8,479 nt of DNA from Peptostreptococcaceae bacterium. Lineage in GTDB: Bacteria; Bacillota_A; Clostridia; Peptostreptococcales; Acidaminobacteraceae. Shown in pieces: positions 1-5,096 of the stretch. The number at the start of each line of letters is the position of its first letter. Within the stretch, counting starts at the first letter, position 1. The stretch spans positions 1 through 8,479 of the forward strand of contig JABXKX010000151.1 of the NCBI GenBank assembly GCA_013619035.1. Reading direction: 5' to 3'. Below the pieces are notes generated by a model. It was not told the origin of the DNA and ran no database searches. It worked only from the letters and a program-made list of their open reading frames with translations. Both the position numbers and the translations under genes were made by a program.

Positions 1-350
1 ATTTCTAATTTTACTTTTTTTATTTCAGTGAATAATTCGAGTTGTTCACTTTTATGATCATATTCAAACACATCAAAAAAATCAGATAATTGATTCATTT
101 CAACTTTCTGTTTCAGCCCTTCAAATTTAAATACCAGATTATAAAATTGTTGAATGTTATCTAACTGAATATTCAACTCATACATATCATTCTCAGTACA
201 TAATTGTCTAACAACCTCTGATACAATAGTCACAATCCTTGTTGTTAAGAAGTCAGTCAACTCTAAACCTGAAGCCAAATATCTAATTTTCCGTCGTATT
301 TCTTTAAATACTACTGTTTGATCAATCTTTATCTTCCCTAAATCATACAT
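1..350 (-). CDS. N-terminal part of a protein with a degenerate RsbT-like (GHKL-fold) domain; C-terminus off the contig
   Basis: An open frame starts at ATG 350-348 and stays open for 116 codons to the left edge, so only the N-terminus is seen. Residues about 9-85 can be laid on RsbT: a helix like that before the N-box (VFKEIRRKIRYLASG, then TTRIVTIVSEVVRQL), followed by beta-strand-like segments (YELNIQLD, LVFKFEG). The N-box Asn of RsbT (SELAVN) is replaced by Gln49 (SEVVRQ), and the DxGxG ATP-lid motif is absent, so this part probably does not bind ATP. It starts 17 bases after the RsbX stop with only a weak purine-rich ribosome binding site (GAGAAG), and so is probably the last stressosome-operon gene visible here. 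Family knowledge: RsbRSTX modules outside Bacillus are often followed by a signalling output gene. I infer that this is such an output protein (for example a kinase or phosphatase with an RsbT-like docking domain). The C-terminal effector is not visible, so no function is claimed. Confidence 0.6.
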   Translation of the reverse strand, partial: MYDLGKIKIDQTVVFKEIRRKIRYLASGLELTDFLTTRIVTIVSEVVRQLCTENDMYELNIQLDNIQQFYNLVFKFEGLKQKVEMNQLSDFFDVFEYDHKSEQLELFTEIKKVKLE

Positions 351-367
351 AAGCTTCTCACTTCCAC

Positions 368-946
368 TTAATTAACTTTAATCGCCAAACAAGATGCATC
401 ATCGTCATTTTTTTGGTAACGATTTAAGATGCCCGATGCCAACGATTCTGCTGATTTTGATAATAAATCTTTACAGTCATCCCATCTAAAACGATTTTGA
501 ATACCGTCTGAATAAAGCAATACTATATCTCCTATCTTTAATGATATCTCTGATAAATTTGGTTTTACAGTACCATAACCGACGATACCATCTCTTGATA
601 TGAGCCGAACCAATTCTGAACCTTTTATTCGGACTGAGATATTCCCTATTCCTACATGCTGAAGTCGACCAGTGTTATCAATTAAACACAATGAGGCAAC
701 AGCCCCTCTAGACCCTAGAATGTTTTTATGAAGACCTGTCATGATATCTATAAGGTCTTCTTCATAATGATTATCTAAATATAATTGTATCTTTATGGCG
801 AGTTTTCTTGCATCACTACCATGCCCTAACACATCAATTGCTGCGAAAAAATACTTATCGTCATATTCCTTTGTATACATCAGATCACCACAATACTCAA
901 TACCGCCCATTAACGCTTTCAATATATATGCATATTCTATTTCCAT
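368..946 (-). CDS. rsbX: RsbX-like PP2C-family serine/threonine phosphatase
   Basis: This 192-residue protein is close to the length of Bacillus subtilis RsbX (about 199). RsbX removes phosphate from RsbS and RsbR and so resets the stressosome after stress. Visible PP2C features are GGxxYCGD (Asp21), the metal-binding DVLGHG block (Asp38, Gly41-Gly43), RGAVASL (80-86), VGIGNISVRI (98-107), GYGTVKP (123-129), LYSDGI (Asp147) and the C-terminal DDDASCLAI (181-189). The core metal-ligand aspartates are therefore present and the enzyme should be active on Mn/Mg. There is no sensor or membrane segment, which is typical of RsbX and unlike RsbU. The chosen start is the ATG at 946-944: it forms a TAATG stop/start overlap with rsbT and has TGGAG six bases upstream. 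A longer frame from ATG 958 would add four residues but lacks a good ribosome binding site. Soluble, cytoplasmic. Confidence 0.88.
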   Translation of the reverse strand: MEIEYAYILKALMGGIEYCGDLMYTKEYDDKYFFAAIDVLGHGSDARKLAIKIQLYLDNHYEEDLIDIMTGLHKNILGSRGAVASLCLIDNTGRLQHVGIGNISVRIKGSELVRLISRDGIVGYGTVKPNLSEISLKIGDIVLLYSDGIQNRFRWDDCKDLLSKSAESLASGILNRYQKNDDDASCLAIKVN

Positions 947-1401
947 TACGAACTCCATTTACACGCAATTATTATTGTGCCTTTATTCTGGATTGACTCG
1001 ATTTCAAAGTCATCCATAATTCTTACAACACTTGGCAATCCTTGTCCTAAGCTACTTTCATAAGTTGTATAAAACTCGGATAAGGCCTTTTCTACATCTT
1101 TTATTCCAGGACCTGTGTCAAAAGCAATTAACTCAATACCATGTTTTTTAGTCTGCCACTCTTCAATTACTCTAAGTACGATTTCACCTTGTTCTGCATA
1201 TCTTAAAATATTGACTGCTAACTCAGATGCAGCAGTTGCCAACAACACTTCATTGGTTTCATTAAAACCAATTTCACTTGCCATTTTTCGAATGGTGTAA
1301 ATCGCAACATTAACATCAATGGATTCATTTATTTTTATAGAATGTTCTTTTTGAACACTTCCAAAATAACCGTCTAAAATATCAATTCCGAATTTTTCCA
1401 T
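946..1401 (-). CDS. rsbT: RsbT-like switch protein kinase (anti-sigma-type GHKL ATPase)
   Basis: This 151-residue protein belongs to the RsbT/RsbW/SpoIIAB HATPase_c_2 group. In a stressosome, RsbT is held by RsbR/RsbS. On stress it phosphorylates their STAS domains and leaves to activate a downstream partner. Visible motifs are the N-box SELAVN (Glu60, Asn64), the G1 motif FDTGPGI (Asp95, Gly97, Gly99) and the lid SLGQGLPSVVRIMDDF (117-132), which closely matches the RsbT consensus (LGAGLPGVKRLMDEF), and GTIIIACKW near the end. It is about 18 residues longer than B. subtilis RsbT, with the extra length at the N-terminus. The chosen start is ATG 1401-1399, one base after the rsbS stop (TGATATG). 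An upstream GTG at 1413 would add four residues but has no spaced ribosome binding site. The Shine-Dalgarno for the ATG is weak, so translation may be coupled to rsbS. Confidence 0.9.
   Translation of the reverse strand: MEKFGIDILDGYFGSVQKEHSIKINESIDVNVAIYTIRKMASEIGFNETNEVLLATAASELAVNILRYAEQGEIVLRVIEEWQTKKHGIELIAFDTGPGIKDVEKALSEFYTTYESSLGQGLPSVVRIMDDFEIESIQNKGTIIIACKWSS
953..957 (-). promoter_or_regulatory. Ribosome binding site deciding the start of rsbX
   Basis: TGGAG on the minus strand lies six bases before the ATG at 946 and within the last codons of rsbT. It supports the TAATG-coupled start over ATG 958. Confidence 0.65.
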
Positions 1402-1402
1402 A

Positions 1403-1789
1403 TCAATTATCACTCTTTAGATAGTTTAGTTTTTGAATCCCCAGTGCCATACTTACTGCTGTATGAATATTGAAGTAAGCATGACTCATATTAAGATCCA
1501 TTAGTGCCATAACAACCTCCGGACGTAAACTCGTCCATATGACTTCGACACCCATCAGTTGCAACGCTTTAGTTGTTTGAACAATATTTTGATACATATA
1601 AGAATCCATAATAGAAACTGCTGAAAAATCAAATACTGCACCATTTAACTTATGATGATACCCTCTATTCATAATCACCTCAGAAAATGATTCAAGGTCT
1701 GCATCATTCATATCTCCTGGAATTGAAATAATTAAATTCTGGTTTAATAGAGAGATTGAAGCATATATATCCTGAGTTGTATTATTCAT
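1403..1789 (-). CDS. rsbS: RsbS-like single STAS-domain stressosome core protein
   Basis: This 128-residue protein consists of one STAS domain (about residues 9-118). RsbS is the core scaffold that, with RsbR, traps RsbT in the stressosome until it is phosphorylated. The key site is visible: in AVFDFSAVSIMDSYM the MDS serine (Ser63 from this start) matches Ser59 of B. subtilis RsbS in its MIDSF context. The strand LNQNLIISIPG and the block ALQLMGVEVIWTSLRPEVV are the usual STAS strand and helix-2/strand region. The chosen start is ATG 1789-1787, with AAGGGAG four bases upstream. A GTG at 1804 would add five residues, but it places this ribosome binding site inside the gene and has none of its own. 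The gene lies 17 bases below the rsbR-like stop. The assignment as RsbS, not another RsbR paralogue, rests on the missing N-terminal sensor, the Ser (not Thr) phosphosite and the gene order. Confidence 0.88.
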   Translation of the reverse strand: MNNTTQDIYASISLLNQNLIISIPGDMNDADLESFSEVIMNRGYHHKLNGAVFDFSAVSIMDSYMYQNIVQTTKALQLMGVEVIWTSLRPEVVMALMDLNMSHAYFNIHTAVSMALGIQKLNYLKSDN

Positions 1790-1793
1790 AATT

Positions 1794-1800
1794 CTCCCTT
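1794..1800 (-). promoter_or_regulatory. Ribosome binding site deciding the start of rsbS
   Basis: AAGGGAG on the minus strand lies four bases before the ATG at 1789. Because it lies between the GTG at 1804 and this ATG, it argues that the ATG is the true start. Confidence 0.6.
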
Positions 1801-1806
1801 TCACTT

Positions 1807-2601
1807 TTAACTGACTATAATATTCAAAATATCAAATGCTTCTGTTAAAGCATCACTGAGTGTCGCCTTTGTTTTAATGGATTGCATATCAATACCAAGT
1901 TGTATCACCGTTTGAGCTACCGCTGGTGAAATGCCAGATAAAATACATTCACAGCCCATCAATCTAGTTGCTTTTGTAATCTTAATCAAATGATTTGCAA
2001 CAGCAGTATCTACTGCAGCAACGCCATGAATATCCAATATAATGACTCTCGAATAAGTTTCTGCTATTTTTTTCAACATACTTTCCATCATCATTTGAGC
2101 ACGCATTGAATCTATAACACCTACAACTGGCAACATCAAAACACCTTCCCATAATTTAATGGTTGGTGTTGACATTTGTTGTATGGTATAAGCTTGTTCG
2201 TTCAGTCTTCTCTCATACGCAATTCGTTCACTGATATCAAGAATATACTCTAAACCACCTATCACTTCATTATTCTTATCAAAAAGAGGTACGGCATAAT
2301 ACTCAATCGGTATTACTTTATTATCAACACTAATCTCGTTTCTAGCTGAAAATGTTTTTTTCTCTAACATCGCCTTTTTCATACAGCAGTCTTCAGTACC
2401 ACAGTGTTTTGAATTGAATGAATTCGAACATAACTTGCCTTTTACTTCATCCTCTTCCACTCCCAAAAAAGAAGTACCTGCATCATTCATATATATTATT
2501 TCCATATTTTTATTAATAGCCATTACAGGTGTTGGAATTTGTTTCAAGATGTTTATTTTTAATTCTTGATCTAAATCATATAGTACCGAATTATTCTCCA
2601 T
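1807..2601 (-). CDS. rsbR: RsbR-like PAS-STAS stressosome sensor/scaffold protein
   Basis: This 264-residue cytoplasmic protein has an N-terminal PAS domain (about 13-130, ending in the typical LDISERIAYERRLNEQ linker helix) and a C-terminal STAS domain (about 145-260). RsbR paralogues co-assemble with RsbS. Their N-terminal parts project from the stressosome as sensors and the STAS domains are phosphorylated by RsbT. In ILDIHGVAAVDTAV, Thr199 matches the first RsbR phosphosite (Thr171 in B. subtilis). Thr231, in SPAVAQTVIQLG, sits near the expected second site (Thr205). The PAS domain carries Cys58, Cys67, Cys72 and Cys73 in a short loop, a pattern also seen in other bacterial PAS sensors and possibly a metal or redox site (inference). 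Classical B. subtilis RsbRA has a non-heme globin sensor instead, so the signal here probably differs. The start at ATG 2601 is supported by AGGAG with a seven-base spacer. This is the first gene after the intergenic promoter candidate. Confidence 0.9.
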   Translation of the reverse strand: MENNSVLYDLDQELKINILKQIPTPVMAINKNMEIIYMNDAGTSFLGVEEDEVKGKLCSNSFNSKHCGTEDCCMKKAMLEKKTFSARNEISVDNKVIPIEYYAVPLFDKNNEVIGGLEYILDISERIAYERRLNEQAYTIQQMSTPTIKLWEGVLMLPVVGVIDSMRAQMMMESMLKKIAETYSRVIILDIHGVAAVDTAVANHLIKITKATRLMGCECILSGISPAVAQTVIQLGIDMQSIKTKATLSDALTEAFDILNIIVS

Positions 2602-2607
2602 TTTTTC

Positions 2608-2613
2608 TCTCCT
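2608..2613 (-). promoter_or_regulatory. Ribosome binding site of rsbR
   Basis: AGGAGA on the minus strand lies seven bases (counted from AGGAG) before the ATG at 2601. It supports that start and the strong translation expected of the most abundant stressosome protein. Confidence 0.75.
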
Positions 2614-2660
2614 TTTACAGTCATTTATTAGTTTATCTAAAAATCAAATCACTTCTAATA

Positions 2661-2690
2661 CATATATTGCCCATTATTGTTTAATGTCAA
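2661..2690 (-). promoter_or_regulatory. Candidate housekeeping-sigma promoter of the rsbRSTX genes
   Basis: On the minus strand a perfect -35 box, TTGACA (2690-2685), is followed by an 18-base spacer and TATATG (2666-2661), a four-of-six match to the -10 consensus. The predicted start of transcription is near 2654-2656, giving a leader of about 50 bases before the rsbR ATG, which is reasonable. The perfect -35 is unlikely to be chance at this position, but the -10 is mediocre and the region is AT-rich, so this is a moderate call. Confidence 0.5.
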
Positions 2691-2738
2691 ACGGATATCT
2701 AACACTTTTTTGATTTTTTTACTTCCTTGCCATTATTT

Positions 2739-2761
2739 AGCATTGTTATTGTATCAACGCT
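2739..2761. repeat. Imperfect inverted repeat just after the degenerate-HD gene
   Basis: The arms AGCATTG and CAACGCT can pair over seven positions (one as a G-U wobble) around a nine-base AT-rich loop. The repeat lies 10-35 bases after the stop codon of the receiver gene on the minus strand. In transcription direction it is followed by TAAATAATGG and then A-runs, not a U-run, so it is a poor intrinsic terminator. It could be a weak hairpin, a protein-binding site about 50 bases above the -35 box, or chance. Confidence 0.25.
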
Positions 2762-2771
2762 CTTAATATAG

Positions 2772-3704
2772 TTACATCATGACATTATCAATTTTAGCTA
2801 TTGCTAAGATGACCTCTTTAGAATATTGTTTCGAAGAAGCTAACATCTTTTTTAGAATGTAATTGGCATCATAACCTTTACCAATGCCCATTTCATATTC
2901 TATAACCCCTTTAATGATTTGTGCACCTGAGTAAACAACATTTTTCGCATCAAAGGGTAACAGACCTAAATCGTCAGATAACAGTTGTATCATTTCACTA
3001 ATTCTTTCTAACCTTGGTATTTTCTTAATGAGTTCACTGCCGTAGTATGGATATTTTTTATAAATGTTTTGATCCACACTACCAACAAATCTACCATTAA
3101 TGATGTTTTCTGCTGAAATTGGATTCATGTACAATAGTCCAATTTGAGATAAAAGGCCTCCAATTTCAATCATCCACACATCTTGTAAACCAAATAATTC
3201 AGCGACTTTCATTGATTTGTTTTTAACTTTATACGACAAATAAAAAACTTCAGGATGCATATTTTTCTCTAGTTCCATAAACATGCCAACAGCGCCAACC
3301 AAAGTCTTTGATAACAGTTCTTGAATCTCTTTTTTTGACTGAACCAATTTTATATGTGTTTCTACTCTTGCTTTAACCTCAAGTGCTTCAAAAGGTTTAA
3401 CAACATAATCCACGGCGCCTAACTCAAAGCCTAAAGTTTTCTCATGTAACTCAGACTGAGCAGTGATAAATATCACAGGGATCTCTTTCAATTTTTCATC
3501 AGCCTTCATAATTTTTATAACATCATAACCACTCATAACAGGCATCATGATATCCAATAAAATCAAATTAGGCATAACCTTCCTAGCAATTTCAATCGCT
3601 TTTTCTCCATTTTTTGCAACGGAGATCTGATACGACTTTGAGAGGACTGATCTTAAAATATCAATATTACTTTGCATATCATCTACTATTAGTATTTTAT
3701 GCAT
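2772..3704 (-). CDS. Response regulator: receiver domain fused to a catalytically degenerate HD-GYP-like domain
   Basis: This 310-residue protein has an intact receiver (about 2-120; acidic pair Asp8-Asp9, phospho-acceptor Asp51 in LILLDIMMP, Thr81, Lys103) and a linker helix. Its C-terminal all-alpha domain (about 130-305) aligns loosely with HD-GYP. Against the active protein encoded just upstream, the HD pair becomes Ser186-Gln187 (LLSQIGLL), the conserved KHAKMGSEII becomes KYPYYGSELI (His to Tyr218), and the HH and GYP motifs are missing. Metal binding and phosphodiesterase activity are therefore not expected. It may act as a regulator or partner of its active neighbour (inference). The receivers of the two proteins match at about 61 of 117 positions by eye, so they look like a duplication. 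The start at ATG 3704 is set by AAGGAG seven bases upstream and gives an ATGCATAA overlap of eight bases with the preceding stop. A frame from 3746 would add 14 residues without support. An HDOD-type relationship is an alternative. Confidence 0.8.
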   Translation of the reverse strand: MHKILIVDDMQSNIDILRSVLSKSYQISVAKNGEKAIEIARKVMPNLILLDIMMPVMSGYDVIKIMKADEKLKEIPVIFITAQSELHEKTLGFELGAVDYVVKPFEALEVKARVETHIKLVQSKKEIQELLSKTLVGAVGMFMELEKNMHPEVFYLSYKVKNKSMKVAELFGLQDVWMIEIGGLLSQIGLLYMNPISAENIINGRFVGSVDQNIYKKYPYYGSELIKKIPRLERISEMIQLLSDDLGLLPFDAKNVVYSGAQIIKGVIEYEMGIGKGYDANYILKKMLASSKQYSKEVILAIAKIDNVMM

Positions 3705-4722
3705 CAAAAGACTCCTTATACCTATCTCTAATTTCTTTAACTTCATCTAAATTTTCAATAAAGAGATCAACCAGTTTCGGATCAAAATGTAATCCTCTTT
3801 CTTCAGAAAGTAAGTTGACTGCTTTTTCAATTGACCAAGGTTGTTTATAAGGTCTCTTACTTGTTAAAGCATCAAATACATCTGCAATTGCAACAATTCT
3901 TGAAAACAGATGTATATCTTCTCCACTCGTACCATTTGGGTACCCTTTACCATTGTATTTTTCGTGATGTTCTCTAGCTATAATGCTGGCATATTTTAAA
4001 ACTTCCGAGTTCTGTATGCCAATGATTTCAGATCCCATCTTGGCATGTTTGTTCATCTCAGCTCTTTCTTCATCATCCAAACGGCCTGGTTTTTTAAGTA
4101 TTTTATCTGCTACACCTATTTTACCCACATCATGCATAGGCGATGCCAATCTTAATAAATCCGCTTCTCTTTCATCAATACCACATGCAACAGCTAACAG
4201 ATAAGCATATGCGCCAACTCTTTTAACGTGGTTGCCTGTTTCATTGTCCTTAAACTCAGCAGCTCTTCCAAGCATATTGATGACTTCTACTTGTGTATCA
4301 TAGATTTCAACAGTTTTCTTCTTTACCTGTTCATTCAGTAATAATTTTTGATCGGCTATATACAACTGAGATTTGACTCTTGCTTTTACAAGAGATGGTA
4401 TCACTGGTTTTGTTATATAGTCTAAAGCTCCTAATGAAAATCCCTTTAACTCGTCTACTGTTTCATTATTTGCAGTGACAAAAATAACAGGAATATTTTT
4501 AGTTATAGGATCTTCTTTTAACTTCGTAATAACTGTAAAACCATCCATTTCTGGCATCATGATATCTAATAAAATTAAATCAGGTTGATGTTTCTTTGCA
4601 ACCTCCAACGCTTTAATACCTGATAAGGCAAATCTAATTTTATATTCATCACTCAGTATTGAACGTAAAACATCAATATTCTGTTTGATATCGTCTACAA
4701 GCAATATCGTTTGCTCCATCAT
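3697..4722 (-). CDS. Response regulator with HD-GYP cyclic-di-GMP phosphodiesterase domain (RpfG-like)
   Basis: This 341-residue cytoplasmic protein has a receiver (about 4-122; Asp10-Asp11, phospho-acceptor Asp53 in LILLDIMMP, Thr83, Lys105) and a helical linker (123-145). The HD-GYP domain (about 146-335) is predicted to hydrolyse cyclic-di-GMP. Signature residues are present: His165 (ETGNHVKR), His197-Asp198 in MHDVGKIG, His226 in NKHAKMG, His252-His253 and GKGYP (258-262) in the EHHEKYNGKGYP stretch, and Asp281 in IADVFDAL. This suggests an active bi- or tri-metal enzyme switched by phosphorylation of its receiver. The gene begins in a TGATG overlap with the preceding receiver gene, and AGGTGATC, a long match to the anti-Shine-Dalgarno, lies just upstream. 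A second ATG at 4719 is an equally possible start. The likely phosphodonor is the Hpt domain of the upstream hybrid kinase. Confidence 0.93.
   Translation of the reverse strand: MMEQTILLVDDIKQNIDVLRSILSDEYKIRFALSGIKALEVAKKHQPDLILLDIMMPEMDGFTVITKLKEDPITKNIPVIFVTANNETVDELKGFSLGALDYITKPVIPSLVKARVKSQLYIADQKLLLNEQVKKKTVEIYDTQVEVINMLGRAAEFKDNETGNHVKRVGAYAYLLAVACGIDEREADLLRLASPMHDVGKIGVADKILKKPGRLDDEERAEMNKHAKMGSEIIGIQNSEVLKYASIIAREHHEKYNGKGYPNGTSGEDIHLFSRIVAIADVFDALTSKRPYKQPWSIEKAVNLLSEERGLHFDPKLVDLFIENLDEVKEIRDRYKESFDA
3712..3717 (-). promoter_or_regulatory. Ribosome binding site deciding the start of the degenerate-HD response regulator
   Basis: AAGGAG on the minus strand lies seven bases before the ATG at 3704-3702, inside the last codons of the HD-GYP gene. 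It favours this start over the in-frame ATG at 3746. Confidence 0.75.
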
Positions 4723-5096
4723 CAGATCACCTGACCTTTTAGAGAATCAACAATTGCAAATTTAACCTCATCAATATCAAAGGGTTTCTTTACATGTTTG
4801 ATGGTTTCCGTTAGATTCATATCAGACATATCGTTTTCTATATTTTCTAAACCACTTAGAAAGATAACAGGGATAGAGTTTAATCGATTGTCACTTCTAA
4901 TAGCTTTAAAAGTTTCAAAGCCATCCATAACAGGCATCAATACATCCAGTAAAATTAAGTCTGGTAGCGTCTTTTGCATAACCTTTAATGCCATTTTTCC
5001 GTTTTTTGCAAAAGCTAACTTATACTCTTCTTTTAGAGCATCTTTCAAAATATCCAGATTTACTGTATTATCATCTACAATAAGAATTTTATTCAT
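4722..5096 (-). CDS. Stand-alone receiver-domain response regulator (CheY/Spo0F type)
   Basis: This 124-residue protein consists of one receiver domain and no output domain. Conserved residues are Asp8-Asp9, phospho-acceptor Asp51 in LILLDVLMP, Ser81 in place of the usual Thr, and Lys104 in VKKPF. The segment before the lysine (SDMNLTETIKHVKKPF) is unusual, because the common GADDYI motif is missing. Such proteins act by binding partners or as phosphate shuttles or sinks in relays. Here it lies between a kinase that carries an Hpt domain and two receiver-fused effectors, which suggests a shuttle or a competitor for phosphate (inference). The start at ATG 5096 is chosen because AGGAGG lies six bases upstream. 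The frame could extend to an ATG at 5114, but that start lacks such a site. The start overlaps the kinase stop by eight bases (ATGAATAA). Confidence 0.9.
   Translation of the reverse strand: MNKILIVDDNTVNLDILKDALKEEYKLAFAKNGKMALKVMQKTLPDLILLDVLMPVMDGFETFKAIRSDNRLNSIPVIFLSGLENIENDMSDMNLTETIKHVKKPFDIDEVKFAIVDSLKGQVI
4725..4732 (-). promoter_or_regulatory. Ribosome binding site of the HD-GYP gene
   Basis: AGGTGATC on the minus strand matches eight consecutive bases of the 16S anti-Shine-Dalgarno complement (AGGAGGTGATC). It sits in the last codons of the receiver gene and positions the ribosome for the ATG at 4722. Confidence 0.6.

Larger units (their letters stand above)
2602..2771 (-). other. 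Intergenic region between the phosphorelay genes and the stressosome genes
   Basis: This 170-base stretch is the only sizeable non-coding gap in the window. It is very AT-rich, with A-runs on the minus strand at about 2707-2720. It contains a candidate promoter and an imperfect inverted repeat, both listed separately. No tRNA, riboswitch or CRISPR-like structure is visible. It marks the probable boundary between two transcription units, although read-through from the kinase operon cannot be excluded because no good terminator is seen. Confidence 0.7.

Noticed and set aside
795..1019. Plus-strand open frames of 60-108 codons here and elsewhere (for example 3614-3850, 4798-5124, 7250-7432)
   Set aside because: All lie opposite well-supported minus-strand genes, have no recognisable domains and no convincing ribosome binding sites, and are shadows of the AT-rich coding strand.
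1807..2601. The PAS-STAS protein as a blue-light YtvA-type (LOV) receptor
   Set aside because: A LOV domain needs the flavin-binding GRNCRFLQ-type motif. The PAS here has cysteines in a different context (KLCSN, CGTEDCC) and no such motif.
2739..2761. Inverted repeat as a rho-independent terminator of the relay operon
   Set aside because: The stem is short and partly wobble-paired, and no U-run follows in the direction of transcription. It is kept only as a low-confidence repeat.
3541..4980. Similar stretches recurring in the three receiver genes as DNA repeats
   Set aside because: The similarity follows the LILLDxxMP protein motif with varying codons, so it reflects paralogous receiver domains and not a nucleotide repeat element.
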